Assembly (NCBI RefSeq): GCF_008056315.1
Contig: NZ_VRKQ01000008.1
Coordinates: 1,072,957 to 1,136,956 of the forward strand
Reading direction: 5' to 3'
DNA: 64,000 nt
DNA from: Seonamhaeicola maritimus
Lineage (GTDB): Bacteria; Bacteroidota; Bacteroidia; Flavobacteriales; Flavobacteriaceae
Shown: piece by piece, positions 35,575 to 43,740 of the stretch
Layout of the letters: each line of letters starts with the position of its first letter
How positions within the stretch are numbered: the first letter of the stretch is position 1
Notes under the pieces: generated by a model
Told to the model about the DNA's origin: nothing
Database searches by the model: none
Seen by the model: the letters and a program-made list of their open reading frames with translations, nothing else
Program-made: the position numbers and the translations under genes

Positions 35575-35910
35575 ATGAAACGAATAGATTATAAATCCGG
35601 ACAAGGAGATTTTAGAAAAGAAGAAGCTTATATTAGAGCTCAAAAAAGAATAAAAGAACTTAAAGGCTTTTATTGGCATGCCTTCTGGTATGTTGCCGTG
35701 AACATATTTATTATTATAATGATAGGCAGAGGTTCTGGCTGGAATATTTGGCACTTTGGCACCTTTGCAACACCATTATTTTGGGGTATAGGATTAGGAT
35801 TTCACGCTTTGGGCGTATTCGGTAAGAATTTGTTTTTTAGCAAATCTTGGGAAGACCGAAAGGTGAAAGAATTTATGGAAGAAGAAAATAGAAGACAAAA
35901 ATTTCAATAA
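35575..35910 (+). CDS. Single 2TM domain protein
   Basis: 111 residues from the ATG at 35575, 5 bases after the previous stop; a TTG upstream would overlap that stop and is less likely. One 2TM module: AQKRIKELKGFYWHAFWYVAVNIFIIIM, GTFATPLFWGIGLGFHALGVFG, SWEDRKVKEFMEEE. It closely resembles the second module of the preceding protein, which suggests duplication. Function unknown, presumed part of the sensor unit. Confidence 0.85.
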   Translation: MKRIDYKSGQGDFRKEEAYIRAQKRIKELKGFYWHAFWYVAVNIFIIIMIGRGSGWNIWHFGTFATPLFWGIGLGFHALGVFGKNLFFSKSWEDRKVKEFMEEENRRQKFQ

Positions 35911-35912
35911 CC

Positions 35913-36233
35913 ATGGAGCAAGATAAAAACAAGGGTTATTTTAAAGCTAAGGAGAAGGTTAGACATATTAAGATGTTCTATTACCATTTAGTGTTATTTA
36001 TTGTGGTGTTAATTCTGTTGTCAATTAATTTTTTGTATTTAGATGAGAATAATCCGTACTCCGAATTTTTCATATTGTTTAATTCAATTATCATAGTAGT
36101 GTGGACAGTTGTTATCATCCTTCATGGTAGATGGGCGCTAAAAGGTAAGAGTATATTTAAGAAAGGCTGGGAAGACCAAAAAATGAAAGAATATTTAGAA
36201 AAAGAGGAAGAAGAAACAACCCTTTGGGAGTAG
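35913..36233 (+). CDS. Single, more diverged 2TM domain protein
   Basis: 106 residues, 2 bases after the previous gene. One 2TM module: AKEKVRHIKMFYYHLVLFIVVLILLSI, then a second helix FILFNSIIIVVWTVVIILHGRWAL and GWEDQKMKEYLEKEEEE. The central WGIG motif of the other modules is replaced by WTVVI, so this copy has diverged most. It is the last gene before a structured repeat and the LytTR gene. Confidence 0.82.
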   Translation: MEQDKNKGYFKAKEKVRHIKMFYYHLVLFIVVLILLSINFLYLDENNPYSEFFILFNSIIIVVWTVVIILHGRWALKGKSIFKKGWEDQKMKEYLEKEEEETTLWE

Positions 36234-36235
36234 TT

Positions 36236-36319
36236 GTCATTGTGAGGAGTGAAACGACGTAACAATCTACTGCATTTGAAGAAGAGATTCTTACGCTTTT
36301 TCCAAAAGCTCAGAATGAC
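36236..36319. repeat. Inverted-repeat intergenic element (GTCATT...AATGAC)
   Basis: 84 bases framed by GTCATT and AATGAC, with an inner pair GTAACAATCT/AGATTCTTAC (one mismatch) allowing a long hairpin. The start (GTCATTGTGAGGAGTGAAACGA) resembles, from memory, the abundant GTCATTGCGAGGA element in Bacteroidetes intergenic regions. It sits inside the sensor operon, between the last 2TM gene and the response regulator. Confidence 0.75.
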
Positions 36320-36384
36320 GACTTCAAAGTGTTTTCTTTTAATCAACAATATTAATATGTACATTTAATTAGGTAGTGTAAAAA

Positions 36385-37140
36385 ATGAGAGTAATAATAA
36401 TAGAAGACGAAAAACCATCAGCAAGACGATTACAACGTATGTTGGATAAATTGGGAATTGAAGCCGAAACAATGTTGCACTCCGTAGAGGAGTCTATCCA
36501 GTGGTTTCAAGAAAATAAACATCCAGATTTAATCTTTTTAGATATTCAATTAAGTGATGGTTTATCGTTTGAAATTTTTGAAACTGTAAATATAAAGTCG
36601 GCAATTATATTTACCACCGCGTATGATGAGTATGCGCTACAAGCGTTTAAACTTAACAGTATAGATTATTTATTAAAGCCGATAGATTCTGAAGAACTTA
36701 AAAGTGCAGTAGAACAGTTTCAAGAGAATTCACCAGAAAAGCAAGCTGTCACTCTAGATTTTTCAGATATAAAAAAACTATTGGTAAATCCTATTGATAG
36801 AGAATACAAAAAACGGTTTTCAGTAAAAGTAGGGCAACATTTAAAACTGATTAATGTAGATGAAATAGAATGTTTTTATTCTGAGAATAAAGGGACCTAC
36901 TTGCATACTTCTGAGGGTAGAAACTATTTGCTAGATAAAACTCTAGAACAACTAGAGGACGAATTAGAACCACACACGTTTTTCCGCATAAACCGTAAAT
37001 TCTTCGTAAATATTAATGCCATAAAAGATATGGTAAGTTATACCAATTCACGTCTACAAATAAAACTAAATTCTTATAATGAACAAGACGTTATTGTAGC
37101 TAGAGAACGAGTTAAAGATTTTAAAACTTGGTTAGAGTAA
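36385..37140 (+). CDS. LytTR-family response regulator
   Basis: 251 residues. Receiver domain 1-120 with the acidic pocket IIIEDEK, phosphoacceptor Asp53 (LIFLDIQLSDG), and Lys of YLLKPID. The LytTR DNA-binding domain covers ~145-250 (RFSVKVGQHLKLINVDEIECFYSENKGTYLHTSEG, FFRINRKFFVNINAIKDM). It should bind paired 9-bp boxes as dimers; two such pairs are seen upstream of this operon and of the receptor gene at 23568. It lies 151 bases after the last 2TM gene, with a repeat between. Confidence 0.94.
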   Translation: MRVIIIEDEKPSARRLQRMLDKLGIEAETMLHSVEESIQWFQENKHPDLIFLDIQLSDGLSFEIFETVNIKSAIIFTTAYDEYALQAFKLNSIDYLLKPIDSEELKSAVEQFQENSPEKQAVTLDFSDIKKLLVNPIDREYKKRFSVKVGQHLKLINVDEIECFYSENKGTYLHTSEGRNYLLDKTLEQLEDELEPHTFFRINRKFFVNINAIKDMVSYTNSRLQIKLNSYNEQDVIVARERVKDFKTWLE

Positions 37141-37192
37141 TTTTTAGGATAGAATAAATGTGACTGTTTTTCTTATATAGTAAGTAATTCTA

Positions 37193-38203
37193 CTATTCTA
37201 ATATTTCTAATTGCGCTATTATTTGTTCTTCAGTTATAGGATAGTCTTTGTTCTTTCTCAAGGTTTGATAAACATCTTCAAAGACATTCATATAACTTGC
37301 TTTTTTTGCAGCTATTTTTTCTTGTTTTTTTAACCCGTTCGGTGCAATCGTGGTTAATATTCCTTCGCTCTCAGGCATTTCCACGCCATATTTTAAATTG
37401 TTAGGTTGTATTCCTACTTTTAATTGATCTTCCTGAACATCAGTGCGTTGCTTTTTATAGGTTCCTAATGCACCCTGAATTACAAAAGCAGGTTGCGGAT
37501 CGGCAACCAATAAACTGATAGTTACAAAAACCTGTAAATTATTAGGATATAGTAAATGAATATGGACATAATCAACTACTTGAGTATTAGTACGAACAAA
37601 TGAAGGGTGTTTAGACCATTTTAAAGGAAGACCAAACAATGCAATTATTGCATCTATTGTATGTGCCCCTAAATTAAATTGAACACCATTTCCTGGTAAA
37701 GCCTTTTCTTTCCAACTGTTTTCAATTATGGAGTTGCTATATCTATCATAACGAAAATGAACCTCAATCAAATCGCCTAACTTACCTGATTCGATGACTT
37801 CTTTAACAGAGAGATAATCACTGTCATATCTTCTGTTTTGATAAGGCAGTGCCAACACTTTGTTCTTTTTAGCCTCTTCAAATAGTTGTTTTGCTTGTGA
37901 AGAAGTAGTAGCAAAAGGTTTGTCAATCAATACATGTTTTTTTGCCTTAATAGCTTTTAATGCATATTCAAAATGTGTGTTATTTGGGGTGTTTATAATA
38001 ATAAGTTGAATAGAATCATCTAATAAAATTTCATCAACTGAATTATAACTTTTTATATGTGGAAAATCTAAATGTGCCTTTTTTTTAGTTCGCTCTACTA
38101 TACCTATAAGTTCAAATTCTGGGTGGTCTTGAAGAAATGGTGCATGAAATAGTTTACCAGACATTCCATAAGATAATATTCCTGTTTTAATTGTAGTATT
38201 CAC
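37193..38203 (-). CDS. Gfo/Idh/MocA family oxidoreductase (1)
   Basis: 336 residues. N-terminal NAD(P)-binding Rossmann fold (KTGILSYGMSGKLFHAPFL, a YdgJ-like beginning), family signature HVLIDKPFATTSSQA in place of EKP, and a C-terminal alpha/beta domain (PGNGVQFNLGAHTIDAIIALFG with the conserved Gly/His segment). It oxidises or reduces a sugar or inositol-like substrate, identity unknown. It is 17 bases downstream of a second family member on the same strand. Confidence 0.9.
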   Translation of the reverse strand: MNTTIKTGILSYGMSGKLFHAPFLQDHPEFELIGIVERTKKKAHLDFPHIKSYNSVDEILLDDSIQLIIINTPNNTHFEYALKAIKAKKHVLIDKPFATTSSQAKQLFEEAKKNKVLALPYQNRRYDSDYLSVKEVIESGKLGDLIEVHFRYDRYSNSIIENSWKEKALPGNGVQFNLGAHTIDAIIALFGLPLKWSKHPSFVRTNTQVVDYVHIHLLYPNNLQVFVTISLLVADPQPAFVIQGALGTYKKQRTDVQEDQLKVGIQPNNLKYGVEMPESEGILTTIAPNGLKKQEKIAAKKASYMNVFEDVYQTLRKNKDYPITEEQIIAQLEILE

Positions 38204-38220
38204 GGTTTTATAATCAAGTT

Positions 38221-39219
38221 TTATTTAGCTATTTGATCCAAAACCCAATTTGTTCTAGCTCCTGAAACTCCTGTGCTTGGGCATTTTCCTTTTCCTTGTA
38301 GGTCATTCACAATAGTTTGAATAAGTATCTCTTGGATGTATTTAGGAACTTCAAATTCAAATTTCTTAACGGGTTTATTCTCCATTTTCAGAGTAACGTG
38401 ATGATCTCCCCAAAAAGGAAATGATATTTCACCCTTACTGCCTATTATTGTTGTCATTTCATATTGAGAAGCCTTACTAGTATTAAAAGCCCACAAGCCT
38501 TTTCCTATAATCCCATTTTTAAATTTAAAAACACCAACAGTGATATCATCAGCTTTATACGTTTTTGATTGATTTTCAGAAAACCCACTTGCTTCTGTGA
38601 TAGGGCCAAAAAGTAAATCAAGTGCATCTAATTGATGTGACGCTAGGTCATAGAAATAACCACCACCTGCAACTTCAGGGTCAACTCGCCAATTATTAAC
38701 GTGATGATGGGTTCCAACAATGTCATTCTCAATTGTCATTTGTACGGCTATATCAACACTTCTAATATCTCCAATAGCACCTGTATCAATTAGTTCTTTT
38801 ACTTTAAGGATATTTGGTAATGTTCTGCGGTAATAAGCAACATATAACGGAACATTTGCTTTCTTACATGCCTCTACCATTGATAGGCATTCTTTATGTG
38901 AACGTGCCATTGGCTTTTCTACATAAACAGGTTTTCCAAGAGCCGCTGCTTTCAATGTATATTCAGCATGCGTTTCAGGTGGCGTTGCAATATATATAGC
39001 GTTTACCTCAGGATCATTCAGTAAATCATCGGCATTATTATACCACTTTTTAACACCATGACGACTGGCAAAATCCTTTGCTTTTTCAGAATTTCTTCTC
39101 ATAACCGCCTTAACACTTGAATTAGGTGTTTGTATAAGTGGTGGTCCACTTTTTGTTTCGCAAACATCACCTACCCCAATAATTCCCCAACAAACTTCCT
39201 CCATAATTTTTTGTGTCAT
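38221..39219 (-). CDS. Gfo/Idh/MocA family oxidoreductase (2)
   Basis: 332 residues. Rossmann motif WGIIGVGDVCETKSGPPL, signature YVEKPMARSHKECLSM with the catalytic-region EKP, and AGGGYFYDLASHQLDALDLLFG for the C-terminal domain. Together with the gene 17 bases downstream it forms a two-gene unit for an unidentified sugar or polyol. About 280 bases of leader, without a recognisable feature besides an AT-rich hairpin (39408-39422), precede it. Confidence 0.9.
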   Translation of the reverse strand: MTQKIMEEVCWGIIGVGDVCETKSGPPLIQTPNSSVKAVMRRNSEKAKDFASRHGVKKWYNNADDLLNDPEVNAIYIATPPETHAEYTLKAAALGKPVYVEKPMARSHKECLSMVEACKKANVPLYVAYYRRTLPNILKVKELIDTGAIGDIRSVDIAVQMTIENDIVGTHHHVNNWRVDPEVAGGGYFYDLASHQLDALDLLFGPITEASGFSENQSKTYKADDITVGVFKFKNGIIGKGLWAFNTSKASQYEMTTIIGSKGEISFPFWGDHHVTLKMENKPVKKFEFEVPKYIQEILIQTIVNDLQGKGKCPSTGVSGARTNWVLDQIAK

Positions 39220-39448
39220 TTTTAGAAAGATTTTATCACTGATTTGTTTCAGCCTAATAGTCTTATGGGTATAAATCGTATTGTATATTGTTTATATCCA
39301 ATGTTAAACGAATTTACCTAATTTTTAACAAAAATCAGAACCTAAAGCGTTTTAAAAAAGTTGGGCTGTACTCATTAAAATACCAATTGGAGTTTCATTT
39401 CTTTCCTGATTATTTTATAATCATAATCTAGTTATTATTATAACAGAA

Positions 39449-39487
39449 AAACAAGAAACCAACCATGATATGACGAGTTTCTTGTTT
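39449..39487 (-). terminator. Terminator after the DUF4242 gene
   Basis: Stem AAACAAGAAAC/GTTTCTTGTTT on either side of a 17-base loop just beyond the minus-strand stop at 39503. Confidence 0.6.
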
Positions 39488-39502
39488 ATTAAATTTTGCC
39501 TA

Positions 39503-39883
39503 TTATTTTGCGGTAATTGGACTAATTTTTGCGGCCACTTCGTTTATTGAGTTTGCAGGGAAATTCCCTTTTTTAGCGTGTACTTCAATTAGTTGTTTGT
39601 TTATTGCTTTATAAACACAATAAACTTTATCTCCTGTAACATAACTATGCTGCCATTCAATTATTGGTCCCATTTCCTGCAAGACTGAACATGACGTTTG
39701 AGAGATTCCTTTAAGTTGTTCAGCAGTTAAGTCTCCTGCTCCTGGAATAATACGCTCAATAACATAGGTTTTCATGGTTTCATTTTCATGAATAACGTTT
39801 TGTCCTGATTCAAAAGATTTTTGATTTTGTGCCGAAAGCGAAATACTAAGAAATAAAAACGGTAAAAACTTTAAATACTTCAT
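39503..39883 (-). CDS. DUF4242 (nickel-binding-like) secreted protein
   Basis: 126 residues. Signal peptide MKYLKFLPFLFLSISLSAQ, then one DUF4242 ferredoxin-like domain: MKTYVIERIIPGAGDLTAEQLKGISQTSCSVLQEMGPIIEWQHSYVTGDKVYCVY...IEVHAKKGNFPANSINEV. The conserved His residues of this family bind nickel in the Streptomyces structure SCO4226; here the secreted form is noteworthy. It lies 108 bases downstream of the AraC gene on the same strand and may belong to that cluster. Confidence 0.85.
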   Translation of the reverse strand: MKYLKFLPFLFLSISLSAQNQKSFESGQNVIHENETMKTYVIERIIPGAGDLTAEQLKGISQTSCSVLQEMGPIIEWQHSYVTGDKVYCVYKAINKQLIEVHAKKGNFPANSINEVAAKISPITAK

Positions 39884-39991
39884 GATGTTAATTTTTAAAT
39901 GATTAATAAATACATCACAAATTTAAATTAGTATGCTCTACCTCGTTTTTCTTTAAAAGTCAATCTTTTTACTTTCTTGCTCAACTTTAAT

Positions 39992-40858
39992 TTAACTGTA
40001 TTTAGCACGATATTCAGTTGGTGTTAATTTGAATTTCTCCTTAAAGATTCTGCTAAAATGCGATATATTCTTAAATCCACAATCAAAAGTAATTTCACTT
40101 ATGGTTTTGTTTGAAGTTTGAAGTAATGAGGTCGCTTTTTCAAGTCTTTTGGCTGTTAACCATTTTCCGGGAGAAGTTTGATAATGTTTTATGAAATCAC
40201 GTCTAAAGGTGCTAGTGCTTCGATTGGCAATTTCTGCGAACTCAGAAATTTTTAAATCGTAATAATAATTTGATTCCATTACTTGCCATATTGGAATAGT
40301 ATATTCATCAACTATTTGATTTATGTAAGCAAGAGTTTGTTTATTACTTGGATGAATGAGGATATTAAATAGCAATTCTTTAAATTTTCCTTCAAAAATG
40401 GAGTCGGGTAATAATTGCGATTTAGAGAAATAGGGTAGCAGGCTTTCATAGATATTTTGAATTTTTTCGTCAATGGTGAATTCCTCAATCATTTCCACTT
40501 TAACTTCAGGTAAATTTTTTAACACAAAATGTGGCCTAAATTCTTCAAAAACTTTCTTGAGGTAATCGTCCTTGAAGTATAGAACTAAAACTTTCCAATC
40601 TGAGTAATTATTAGGCAGTTCTTGTAAAAAAGCGCCTCTCTTTACTAAAAAACCTTTATCCTGAGTAAGTGTCCATTTCTTATCTCCTTGTCTCAATATT
40701 CTTTGACCGCCTAAGGTAAAAGTCAACTGATTGTGATTAGAGTAAAGTTGAACGATTTTTTCTTTTTGCGGACATTGATAATAACAGAATAACTGATCTT
40801 TTAAATATAGTTGTGTAAAAATATCAGGGTTTCCTTTATGTATTTCGTAGATATTCAT
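39992..40858 (-). CDS. AraC-family transcriptional regulator
   Basis: 288 residues. A cupin-like N-terminal ligand domain (KIVQLYSNHNQLTFTLGGQRILR...FLVKRGAFLQEL) and a C-terminal pair of helix-turn-helix motifs (SEFAEIANRSTSTFRRDFIKHYQTSPGKWL, ISEITFDCGFKNISHFSRIFKEKFKLTPTEYR). Probably controls the upstream genes for the NTF2-like protein, deiminase, nitrilase and monooxygenase, with which it shares a strand and short spacing. No operator identified. Confidence 0.9.
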   Translation of the reverse strand: MNIYEIHKGNPDIFTQLYLKDQLFCYYQCPQKEKIVQLYSNHNQLTFTLGGQRILRQGDKKWTLTQDKGFLVKRGAFLQELPNNYSDWKVLVLYFKDDYLKKVFEEFRPHFVLKNLPEVKVEMIEEFTIDEKIQNIYESLLPYFSKSQLLPDSIFEGKFKELLFNILIHPSNKQTLAYINQIVDEYTIPIWQVMESNYYYDLKISEFAEIANRSTSTFRRDFIKHYQTSPGKWLTAKRLEKATSLLQTSNKTISEITFDCGFKNISHFSRIFKEKFKLTPTEYRAKYS

Positions 40859-40892
40859 TTAGAGTTCGATATGTTTTTTAAAGTAAGTTTAA

Positions 40893-41414
40893 TTAAATGT
40901 CGTTATAGATATCCCAAACAGATTCCCACTTTCCCTCTGGGTTTTTCTTGCTTAACATAGCCCACTTAAATTGAATATTGTTAGAAGTAGAGTCTGGAAT
41001 GGTAATGGATATTTCTCCCAAGCCTCTCATTACAGCCCAATCTTTAAAGTAGATTACTTCTTCTACCGTTTCAGCTATTTCCAGTTTACTGTTGCTGTCA
41101 ACTACTTCCTTTTGAAAGAACTTCACAATATTTGACCTTCCATAGATAGATGGTAGGTTAGGAGGCATAAAAACACCGTCTTTAGCATATGTTTTTCCTA
41201 TGCCTTGTAGATCAGCTTCGTTATAAGCCTGTAAAAACTCATCGGTGGCATGTTGTATTTCTTCTAGTTCTGGTCCGCCATCAAAAATAATCCCGTAATT
41301 ACTATCTTGATTTTTAGAGTATACTATGCCTAAATAAAATCCAATTGACATTGTAAATATAAATCCTGCTAATAGCATTATTGTTTTAGTGAAGCTTCTT
41401 GGTTTTGTCATCAT
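40893..41414 (-). CDS. Membrane-anchored NTF2-like (DUF4440/SgcJ) protein
   Basis: 173 residues. An N-terminal signal anchor (FTKTIMLLAGFIFTMSIGFYLGIVY) and an extracytoplasmic NTF2-like domain with DEFLQAYNEADLQGIGKTYAKDGVFMPPNLPSIYG and WAVMRGLGEISI...WESVWDIYND. Such domains bind small molecules or catalyse isomerisation or hydrolysis; no specific function can be assigned. It lies 15 bases after the deiminase-like gene. Confidence 0.78.
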   Translation of the reverse strand: MMTKPRSFTKTIMLLAGFIFTMSIGFYLGIVYSKNQDSNYGIIFDGGPELEEIQHATDEFLQAYNEADLQGIGKTYAKDGVFMPPNLPSIYGRSNIVKFFQKEVVDSNSKLEIAETVEEVIYFKDWAVMRGLGEISITIPDSTSNNIQFKWAMLSKKNPEGKWESVWDIYNDI

Positions 41415-41429
41415 AGCTTTATTAAAGGT

Positions 41430-42764
41430 TTATTTAGATAAAATTCTTTTTGGTTGTTGTTGGGTGGAGCAATGTATACCACCGCCATCCCAATTTTGAG
41501 GCATGAAATCTATAAATACGATTTTTCGGCCTGAGAATTGTTCTTTAAAAATCTTCTCAACCTGCTTTTCTGTTTTTTCAGAAGTACCCATTCTTGTGTA
41601 AGTTGGTAGAACTACCAAGTTGTTAGTTACCAAATAATTAAGATAACTCGCAGCAGGGATTCTTAATAAAGTGTCACCTTCTTTTGGTCTTTCAGAAGGA
41701 AGAAACCAGTTTGGGTCTAAGTCAAGTGAATATTTAGAAAAGTTTATGTTTTTTGTGGCTTTAATTTCTTTAGTGATAAGTTCAGGTAATGGTACTTTAA
41801 TTATGTTGAACGGTTTGCCATCTTGATCAGTTGCATTTTCAAGAATTCTAAGATTCTCACTCATTCTTTCAAAGTTTATCCTGTTAATAGGGTTTAAATC
41901 TTTTTCATCTTCGTTAACCCAAGCCAGTAAAATGGTGTTTGCATCTGAAAAGCGAACAAATTCATCCGAATGCTGTACACCTCCACCAACATAGTTTCCA
42001 ATGATCCTTCTATAAAAACCATTGGGGTCATCTGCTAGACTCTGTTTAAGCCAAATTACATTTGAAACTCCAAGAACTCTTTTAAACTCATCTTCTATAA
42101 AGTCTTTATTTTTATTTGGGTTTCTATCTAATACAGCACTTTCGCAAACAATAAGTGTCCCTTTTCCATTTACTTCAATATTACCACCTTCATGAACAAC
42201 GCTAGTTTTGTTAATAACAGCATTTTCAACCTTAGCCATTAAGCTATCAACTTGAGCAGTTTTGGGATTTATTCTAAGTTTAATGTATTTGTTAATACTA
42301 TCAGTGTTGTTATTATGCATTAACCGCAAAAATTCAGGAAGTCCATATTGGTCGAAACCAAAATCTGCAACACCTAATTCCCCTTTATTATTTACTAAAA
42401 ATGCTGCGCCATAATCGCGTATCCAATATTGATCTCCGGGAATTACATGAAAACTCACTTTGGAGCTATCAACGTTTTGGTTGTACAAATATTTTTTTGC
42501 TTTTAACTTTAAATTATCAGATGATACAGCAATCTTAACAGAGACATGAGGTGTAAGTGTCTTTATTAGCTTAACAATTCCAGGTTGAAATTGTGTAAGT
42601 TCATTCCCTTTCCAACCTAGCCAAATAGCATCATGAGGTTCCCATTCTGCAGGCATATAAAACTCAGAATAATATATGTTTTTATCAGCATTCTTTTGAT
42701 TACAACTACAAATAATAAATAGACCAGTTATGGCTAATAGAAGTCTCAATATGAATGTTTTCAT
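41430..42764 (-). CDS. Agmatine deiminase / PAD_porph family lipoprotein
   Basis: 444 residues. An N-terminal lipoprotein-like signal (LLLAITGLFIICSC, Cys21). The guanidine-modifying (GME) fold is evident: YMPAEWEPHDAIWLGW, DQYWIRDYGAAFL, VVHEGGNIEVNGKGT, GGGVQHSDEFVRFSD with the catalytic His, and the terminal GGGIHCSTQQQP with nucleophile Cys432. Family enzymes hydrolyse agmatine or peptidyl-arginine guanidines. The export signal is unusual for an agmatine deiminase and closer to secreted peptidylarginine deiminases. Neighbours are a nitrilase and a monooxygenase. Confidence 0.85.
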   Translation of the reverse strand: MKTFILRLLLAITGLFIICSCNQKNADKNIYYSEFYMPAEWEPHDAIWLGWKGNELTQFQPGIVKLIKTLTPHVSVKIAVSSDNLKLKAKKYLYNQNVDSSKVSFHVIPGDQYWIRDYGAAFLVNNKGELGVADFGFDQYGLPEFLRLMHNNNTDSINKYIKLRINPKTAQVDSLMAKVENAVINKTSVVHEGGNIEVNGKGTLIVCESAVLDRNPNKNKDFIEDEFKRVLGVSNVIWLKQSLADDPNGFYRRIIGNYVGGGVQHSDEFVRFSDANTILLAWVNEDEKDLNPINRINFERMSENLRILENATDQDGKPFNIIKVPLPELITKEIKATKNINFSKYSLDLDPNWFLPSERPKEGDTLLRIPAASYLNYLVTNNLVVLPTYTRMGTSEKTEKQVEKIFKEQFSGRKIVFIDFMPQNWDGGGIHCSTQQQPKRILSK

Positions 42765-42824
42765 TAGAAGGTGTTTTGTTTTTCTATTAATTAAAGTTCT
42801 TGGGTGGTTTTATAAATCAATGGG

Positions 42825-43739
42825 TCACTTGTTTTTTAATTTAAAATCAAAAACATCAGGTCTTGAATAATGTCCAACGGCATCAAACATACGTTTAGAT
42901 TTTACAATTTGGTTGAGGTCAATATCGGCATATAAAATGTCTTCTTCAGCTTCTAAAGGACCAGAGATAATTTTTCCGTCAGGACCAATTATACAACTGT
43001 TACCAACGTTTACCCATTCGCGTCCTTCAGGGTAAAGTTTCTTAAAATCAAAAGTGTTTGGGATATCATCCATCTTTAAAGCAATACAACAGCTAATAAC
43101 AAATAATCCGCCTTCTCTAGCAATATGTTGCATAGACAGTTGCCAATTAGGGCTTTTATCCCAGGTTGGTGATGCAAGAATTTGAGCGCCACTTTCGTAA
43201 ATGGCAGTTCTGGCAAGTGGCATAAAGTTTTCCCAACAAATCAAGCCACCAATTCTTCCAACTGAGGTATTATAAGATTGTAGTGTGCTACCATCTCCTT
43301 GTCCCCAAATTAAGCGCTCCCCTCCGGTTGGAATTAATTTTCGGTGCTTTCCTATAATGTTGCCATGCTCATCAATAAAAAGTAAACTATTAAATAAACT
43401 GGAGGCACTGGTTTCGGTATTGCGTTCATGCATGCCCATAACAACATTAACCCCTGCTTCTTTTGCGGCTTCACTAAGTTTTTTTGTGGATTGGTCTGGG
43501 ACTGAAACAGCATTTTCAACTAAAGTTGCGTAAAGTTCATTTAATTCTGCTCCTTTACTGTTTGGAATTAGCCAAACCCAATCTGGGTAACCCGAAATAT
43601 AGGCTTCTGGAAACACTATAAGTTTACAGCCATTTTTACCAGCTTCAAGAATGGCATCACAAGCTTTATCTACAGTTTTTTCTTTATTTAAAAATATAGG
43701 GGCAAGTTGTGCAGCGGCTACTTTTATGGTATTACTCAT
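42825..43739 (-). CDS. Nitrilase (carbon-nitrogen hydrolase superfamily)
   Basis: 304 residues from the ATG at 43739; a longer reading from 43835 would overlap the upstream gene and adds a non-conserved 32-residue extension. The catalytic triad is Glu45 (VFPEAYISGYP), Lys134 (KHRKLIPTGGER) and Cys168 (GGLICWENFMP). CWE and the surrounding blocks point to a true nitrilase (nitrile to acid plus ammonia) more than to the amidohydrolase that follows agmatine deiminase in polyamine synthesis. The start is separated by one base from the stop of the monooxygenase gene, so the two are coupled. Confidence 0.88.
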   Translation of the reverse strand: MSNTIKVAAAQLAPIFLNKEKTVDKACDAILEAGKNGCKLIVFPEAYISGYPDWVWLIPNSKGAELNELYATLVENAVSVPDQSTKKLSEAAKEAGVNVVMGMHERNTETSASSLFNSLLFIDEHGNIIGKHRKLIPTGGERLIWGQGDGSTLQSYNTSVGRIGGLICWENFMPLARTAIYESGAQILASPTWDKSPNWQLSMQHIAREGGLFVISCCIALKMDDIPNTFDFKKLYPEGREWVNVGNSCIIGPDGKIISGPLEAEEDILYADIDLNQIVKSKRMFDAVGHYSRPDVFDFKLKNK

Positions 43740-43740
43740 G

